64,000 nt of DNA from Saxidomus purpurata (lineage: Eukaryota > Mollusca > Bivalvia > Venerida > Veneridae): assembly GCA_022818135.1 (NCBI GenBank), contig JAFMSR010000037.1:124001-188000 (forward strand), written 5' to 3'. The notes under the pieces are model-generated. The model was not told the origin of the DNA and made no database searches. It saw nothing but the letters and a program-made list of their open reading frames with translations. The position numbers were made by a program, and so were the translations under genes. Below are positions 59,333-64,000 of the stretch, one piece after another. Numbering within the stretch: the first letter of the stretch is position 1; every line of letters starts with the position of its first letter.

Positions 59333-59768
59333 ATGGATAAAACAATCAAGACTGTAGATGAATTGATAATTCATTTAAAAAAACTCGGGGCAGCTTACAG
59401 AAAAAGTTATAAACTCTGCGGAAGAGTAAACACCGCTTTACAAGTAACTGCCGGTCTAATCGGTTGTTCTGCTTTGTTAGCATTGGTTCCAGCTATACCA
59501 ATATTTGTTACGTTCGTTGGGGCTGTTCCACCAGCTGTTACAGTTTTGTTAAATAAATTGAAAATATCAGAAAAGTATTTTGAAAGTTCATCATCATAAA
59601 ATAAAACAAATTCTAAGTCAAGTACGTATTGAAAGTGTAGAGGGTGTTGAAGAAACTAAAGTTATATCAAATGCTTTCACTGAACTAATGAAAATGCAAA
59701 AGGAAAAAACTTATACAACACCTTTTGAAACGCATATGAAAGAATATAAATTAAATGGATATGAATAA
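59333..59768 (+). pseudogene. Small membrane-type Polinton protein
   Basis: ATG 59333 has the start motif AAATATATAATG. The first frame encodes a short helical N-terminus and a hydrophobic span (about residues 38-72, TAGLIGCSALLALVPAIPIF onward) long enough for one or two membrane passes. A one-base slip in TTTT near 59580 leads to a second frame rich in His/Lys (KVHHHKIKQIL) that ends LKEYKLNGYE-like at 59768. I recall proteins of this plan in other Polintons, of unknown function. It is the last gene before the right end. Confidence 0.65.
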
Positions 59769-59772
59769 TTTT

Positions 59773-59941
59773 GATATTGATATATAAAAATGACAGGTGT
59801 CGATTAAGTTTATAAGAGTAGTATATAAAAGGAGAATTACAGTGTGGATTGGATTTTATGTTTATGTGTCTTTCCGAATGAAAGAGGGAAGACACCTAAC
59901 ATTTTTCCAACTGTGCTGTAATTCTCCTTTTATATACTACT
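59773..59941 (-). repeat. Right terminal inverted repeat
   Basis: It is the inverted counterpart of the left end. The outer arm 59916-59941 and the inner arm 59817-59842 are the same 26-bp sequence in opposite orientation, identical to the two left-end arms. The middle differs from the left end by several substitutions and short indels. Confidence 0.92.
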
Positions 59942-62212
59942 TTTAATTTTATTTCTTCCAATCCATAGTCCAATTGTTTTATCTTTATTTAGCTTAAGCC
60001 CTGAGTATTCTCCGAATTCGTATATTAATTTAACAGACTCGAGGACATCCGTTTCACTTTTAAGAAATAATGTTGTATCGTCTGCTAGTTGTGTTATTTT
60101 CAAATCTTTAATAGTGTTGTCATTCTTTACGTAAATACCTCTAATATTTGCCCACGTGCGTATTTTAGTTGCTAATACGTCGGCAACAATTATAAAAAAG
60201 AGCGCCGACAACGGGCAGCCTTGGCGTATTCCACGTGATATGTTGAAACAATTAGATTTCCAACCGTTATTTATAACGCAACTTGAAATGTTTGTATAAA
60301 GAGCACGTACCCATTTTAAGGAGGTCGCTTTAAAACCGCATTTGCTCAAAACATTAAACATGAAACTCCATTCAACTGTATCGAAGGCCTTTTTAAAGTC
60401 TAAAAATAGAACGATTCCTTCAATGTCTAAAGTTTCTGTGTAGTCTATAATGTCTTGAATTTGTCTGATATTATATCCAATATATCTATTTTTTATATAG
60501 CCTTGTTGATTTAAACTTACTATGTATGGAAGAACTATTTGTAGTCTCTTTGCCAAAACCCTTGCTGCTATTTTATAATCTATCGAAAGAAGTGATATAG
60601 GTCTCCAATTTTCCAGGTTTTCTGGATTTCCTTTTTTATAAATCAATGAAAATACGCTTTGTTTTTGAGTATTTGAAAGTTGGCCTTTGTCAAAGCCATC
60701 ATTTAAAGACGCTGTTACTAAACAGGAAATTAAATTCCAGAATTTTTGGTAAAATTCGACAGTCAAACCATCGAGTCCCGGGCTTTTATTAGGTTTTATA
60801 TCTTTTAAAGCTTGGTAACATTCATCAGAAGTAAATATGCCTTCACATATATCAGCTTGCTTATCTTTTAATACTGGCATATTATTTTGCAAGTAGTTGT
60901 CGATTTCGTTATCTACACAGGTATTATTTGATTTATATAATGTTTTGTAAAATTTAACTTCCATATTAAGGATATCTTCTGTTTCGGTTATTCGATTATT
61001 TTCAGTTTGAAGTGTAGTTATAACTTTTCTTGTTTGTCTGGATTTTTCTAAACTATGACAATATTTGGAATTTTGCTCACCCTCTTCTAAAAATTGTACT
61101 CTTGACCTAATTTGTGCACCTAGAGTTTTTAAGTTGTATAATGATTCAATTTCCTTTTCAGTTTCTGTTATTTTACATTTTGTAGTTTCATCGAGATTTT
61201 TGTCTGGAATCAAAAGTAATATTTTAAGTTCTTTTTCAAGTTATTGTAGCCGGTTATGTTTTTGTCTGGATTTTGATTTTGAAAACTTGATTGAAGAATC
61301 ACGAATTTCTAATTTACAAATTTCCCACTTTGTTTTATGACTTTCTATTTTGGTTGATTTTACTGAATTTATAATATTCGATACGTTTCTTACGTACTCT
61401 AAATCATTCAGATGGTTATTATTAAATTTTCAGAAGCCTTTACCTCTTTTGTTTGGAATTTTTAATTTTATAGAAATTGCCATATGGTCAGTATGTTGAA
61501 TAAGTGCAGGGCGAATGTCGGTCCACAATATCAGTGGTATTAAGTTTTCCTCTACTAGCCAAAAATCGATTCTGCTTTTTTCCAAACCATGTTTTCTTCT
61601 CCATGTAAATTGACATTTTTCTGTATTCAAGTATTTCCAAATATCAATAAATTTATTAGATTTAATCATTTGCTTTAAATTTGAAACTGGCACATGTTTT
61701 GATTTATCACTGTCTGACCTATATACTCTGTCACTATGTGAAAGGACATCGTTGTGATCACCGCCAATGATTTTTATCCCCTGACTGGAATGTATTAAAA
61801 TTTCAGAAATGTCTTTATAGAATAAATTTCGTAGTTTTTTGTTGTTTGGTGAATAAAGATTCACAAGGGTAAAGATGTTTTCGAGTACTTCTATGTTTAG
61901 TAAGATATATCTACCGCTATTGTCGCGGATTTCGTCTGAAACATTATAAGAAAGCGTTTTGTTTACTAGAATTGTGCATCCCCGACTGTTTGTTTCACCA
62001 AAAGAGTGAAACATATCCCAACTATCAAATTCATTCTTAATTTCATTTTCTATTTCTTGCGAGAAATGGGTTTCTTGTAAAAAGGCTGTATGTGCATGTT
62101 GATATTTCAACCATTGTAATAATCTAGCTCGTTTAAATTTGTCTCTAAGACCTTGCGTATTTAAAGAAACAAAATGAATATGTGAAAAACTATGTTCTTG
62201 TGACATTAACAT
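59942..62212 (-). pseudogene. LINE ORF2, endonuclease and reverse transcriptase part
   Basis: The minus-strand frame starts near 62212. An APE-type endonuclease comes first (SLNTQGL, FLQETHF, IIGGDHNDV, KSRIDFW, HTDHMAI, with the family Phe of GDFN replaced by His). Two stops in the same frame follow, TGA at 61430-61432 and TAA at 61241-61243. The reverse transcriptase then has NKSPGLDGL, LENWRPISLL, motif A LFLDFKKAFDTVEW, motif B GIRQGCPLSALFF and motif C TQLADDTTLF. The frame reaches the Polinton border intact and resumes exactly at 44692. The domain order and sequence style fit L1/Tx1-type LINEs, which copy RNA into a nicked target. Confidence 0.92.
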
Positions 62213-63375
62213 ATATAAAGATCATGTAAAAGTAGACATTTCCTGTCATAAATGTTTCTGAAAGTCAAAATTCGCAAACCATTGCATTTGTACTCATCTT
62301 CGAGAAACGAAATAGGAGGCTTGTACCTGCATAGATTGTTTGCATTGGCAGTAATTACAGCACACTTTAAAAAAATCTTTAAAAAAAATAAAGAAGCATC
62401 TGTGTGCCAAATTTTGCATAACTTATTTTGCTTTTCCAAAGTGTCATAATATGTAAGATAAGCATATCTATAAATGTTATCGTATGTAAGACATACAAAT
62501 ATTGAGTTACTAGTAATCATACATGAGAAAAACATAGTTACATTACATTACATTAACGACATATCAAACAAATTTTACACAAATTATGCGGCAATTTATG
62601 TCATGACTAAATTGCCAAAATATGTTACAGAAACATACACTATACTCCTTAATATGTATGTAAAACATAAGGAATACATTTTACTATTTTCGTTCTTTTA
62701 AATACTCTCTTTTAAAAAAAGTATTTGTGTGACAAAGTTAATGCACATTTTGTTGCATTTCCGTCATGCAAAAACATGTTACAGCAACATACACAATAGT
62801 TATACATTTGCATGTAAGGTATTGAAAATATTACTTGGCTTCGTATGATTATTTTGAGAAGAACACCAAATATATTACGGAAACGTACACTGTCATCAAA
62901 CAATTTTTCTGTACAACGTAAAAAGTGTTGCTTCACTTCTAGTGATTATAAATGAGTAAGAACATAAAGACAATAACTGTAATACACTTTTGAACAGTCA
63001 GCGGCCATTGTGCACTGGACCAATAAACGTTTTTTTTTTATGTTCGTACAACAATGTTATATAAAATATACTATATTCTATGCTAAACACCATAATAAAG
63101 ATGGTCAGTCTGTGAATAAAACTTTTTAAGATAACTTGGGTACATGTTCAATATCAACATTTGTTAACTATTTTTACAAATTTACATATACATTTTTAAC
63201 CTCAAAAGGTTTTTCTTAATTGCTTTTATTTTCATGTGTTCTATGTTGTCATAATTTAATCCGATATTCTGGCTCGAAGTCCGTATAACGTTCCGTAAAA
63301 TTTTATTTAAACAACCATCAATCATCATGTCTATAAAACGCTCCGTTATTAATAGAAGTCGTTGTTCAAGACACA
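62213..63375 (-). other. LINE ORF1-ORF2 spacer with weak repeats
   Basis: No coding sequence is recognised in this 1.16-kb spacer. Three imperfect units containing ATGTTACRGMAACATACAC-like cores lie near 62614, 62775 and 62870. The spacer may hold an internal promoter for ORF2 or a separate insertion. Confidence 0.4.
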
Positions 63376-64000
63376 TTATTTATTGTTCTTATGTCTTTGT
63401 TTCTTTTGTCTCTTGGATCCTTTTTCAGAAAATTCTTTTTCGCGTAGTTCTTCAGCCGGTGTGGGCGGAGATCTAGTTGTCACGTTCATTTGTTTTCCTT
63501 TATTTGGGGTTAAATATTTGTCAATTGACTGCTGTACATCGAGACGGAATATTCCGTTATCTGTACCCGAGATTTTCGTGTCGTGGTCACCGGTAATAAA
63601 TACTGGTTTTTCTGCAGGCCGTTGGGTTGAAAATGTTTGGTTCTCGGCCTCTGAAAGTATCTTCGTCGAATCGTCGGATTCGGTATCAGACTCCTCAGAA
63701 TCTTCGGGATCACTAGAAATGCACTCAGCTTTTTTGTGTCCGCTGACGTTGCATTTCGTACACACCCAATCATTTGGGCACTCTTTGAACATGTGTCCGT
63801 CTTGTAAACATTTTGAGCATTTTCTTGGCCTATTTTCTGTTTTGTTCTGGCCGAAATGTAGGACACGACCGCTAAATTTACCAAATAGCATGTAGTCAGG
63901 TAGAGGCGCCTTAAGGGTAATAGTTTTCACCATGACTAAACGATCTCCTGTTTCACAATTGGTCAGTTTATCGTTTACTCTAAGCTTCTCGCGGTAGTTA
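63376..64000 (-). CDS. LINE ORF1, CCHC zinc-knuckle protein (partial)
   Basis: The minus-strand frame is open from the window edge to a stop at 63376; the ATG at 63933 is probably internal, since the 22 codons above it are also open (ending RLVMVK). Two CCHC knuckles, CSKCLQDGHMFKEC and CTKCNVSGHKKAEC, lie at about residues 39-73 of the ATG-based frame. They are followed by an acidic Ser/Asp/Glu stretch and a basic C-terminus. CCHC-bearing ORF1 proteins of L1/Tx1-like LINEs bind the element RNA. It lies upstream of ORF2 in the same orientation, as expected for one element, and is undamaged in the part seen. Confidence 0.8.
   Translation of the reverse strand, partial: NYREKLRVNDKLTNCETGDRLVMVKTITLKAPLPDYMLFGKFSGRVLHFGQNKTENRPRKCSKCLQDGHMFKECPNDWVCTKCNVSGHKKAECISSDPEDSEESDTESDDSTKILSEAENQTFSTQRPAEKPVFITGDHDTKISGTDNGIFRLDVQQSIDKYLTPNKGKQMNVTTRSPPTPAEELREKEFSEKGSKRQKKQRHKNNK

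Larger units (their letters stand above)
44693..59947. mobile_element. Maverick/Polinton element with target duplication
   Basis: The element proper is 44699-59941 (15,243 bp) and begins AGTAGTATATAAAAGG with the inverse at the other end. The hexamer TTTAAT lies directly outside both ends (44693-44698 and 59942-59947). A 6-bp duplication, AG...CT ends and a gene set of DNA polymerase B, integrase, packaging ATPase, protease and two capsid proteins are diagnostic of Polintons, virus-like DNA transposons of animals related to adintoviruses. The genes form two divergent blocks that meet at 57.2 kb. Almost every gene carries at least one frameshift or stop. Confidence 0.96.

Overview
The window is animal nuclear DNA, most likely from a bivalve or similar mollusc. 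Introns have normal GT/AG borders, gene density is very low, and the A+T-rich sequence is filled with metazoan mobile elements: Ty3/Gypsy, PIF/Harbinger, a LINE of the L1/Tx1 type, tRNA-derived SINEs, a foldback element and a Maverick/Polinton. The taxon is an inference from this repeat content. I saw no bacterial or organellar gene, no CRISPR array, and no host gene that I recognise with confidence.

Layout. 0-10 kb: relics (a LINE ORF1 remnant, SINE copies, a scrap of Gypsy reverse transcriptase, a TGACCTTGACC repeat) and one unrecognised two-exon fragment. 10.1-17.7 kb: a PIF/Harbinger transposon with both of its genes split by introns, a Myb/SANT-partner-like gene on + and a HARBI1-type transposase on -, facing each other. 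17.9-21.7 kb: a decayed Gypsy element on -, invaded by two inverted copies of a short repeat. 21.9-29.9 kb: mostly unassigned, with a small Cys-rich spliced gene and a second broken Harbinger transposase. 29.9-34.6 kb: an almost pristine Gypsy element with one uninterrupted gag-pol frame and LTRs differing at 2 of 210 positions. 36.0-40.4 kb: a broken DDE transposase with a SWIM-like C-terminus, whose intron holds a hairpin repeat and a 1.6-kb foldback element. 43.2 kb to the end of the window: a LINE on -, split by the Polinton.

The main object is the Polinton at 44699-59941 (15.2 kb). It starts AG and ends CT, is flanked by the 6-bp duplication TTTAAT, and has terminal inverted repeats of about 170 bp that each contain a further 26-bp inverted repeat. 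It inserted inside the reverse transcriptase frame of the LINE. Leftward genes, from 57.2 kb down: a coiled-coil fibre-like protein, a short beta-rich protein with the same N-terminus, a protein with a NUMOD1-like end, protein-primed DNA polymerase B, a conserved Polinton protein, penton (single jelly-roll), two small virion-type proteins, the double jelly-roll major capsid protein, a pX-like core protein and the adenain-like protease. Rightward genes: A32-type packaging ATPase, a zinc-ribbon/phospholipase A2 protein, an rve integrase with chromodomain, and a small membrane protein. Together these would replicate, package, deliver and integrate a virus-like genome.

Nearly every Polinton gene carries a frameshift or stop, many at A or T homopolymers, so the copy is either decaying or affected by read errors. 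Most of its gene starts carry a TATATA(A/G)ATG motif in which a TATA-like box abuts the start codon. This motif and the paired MG(I/L)FNN proteins are the two features I consider most worth following up.
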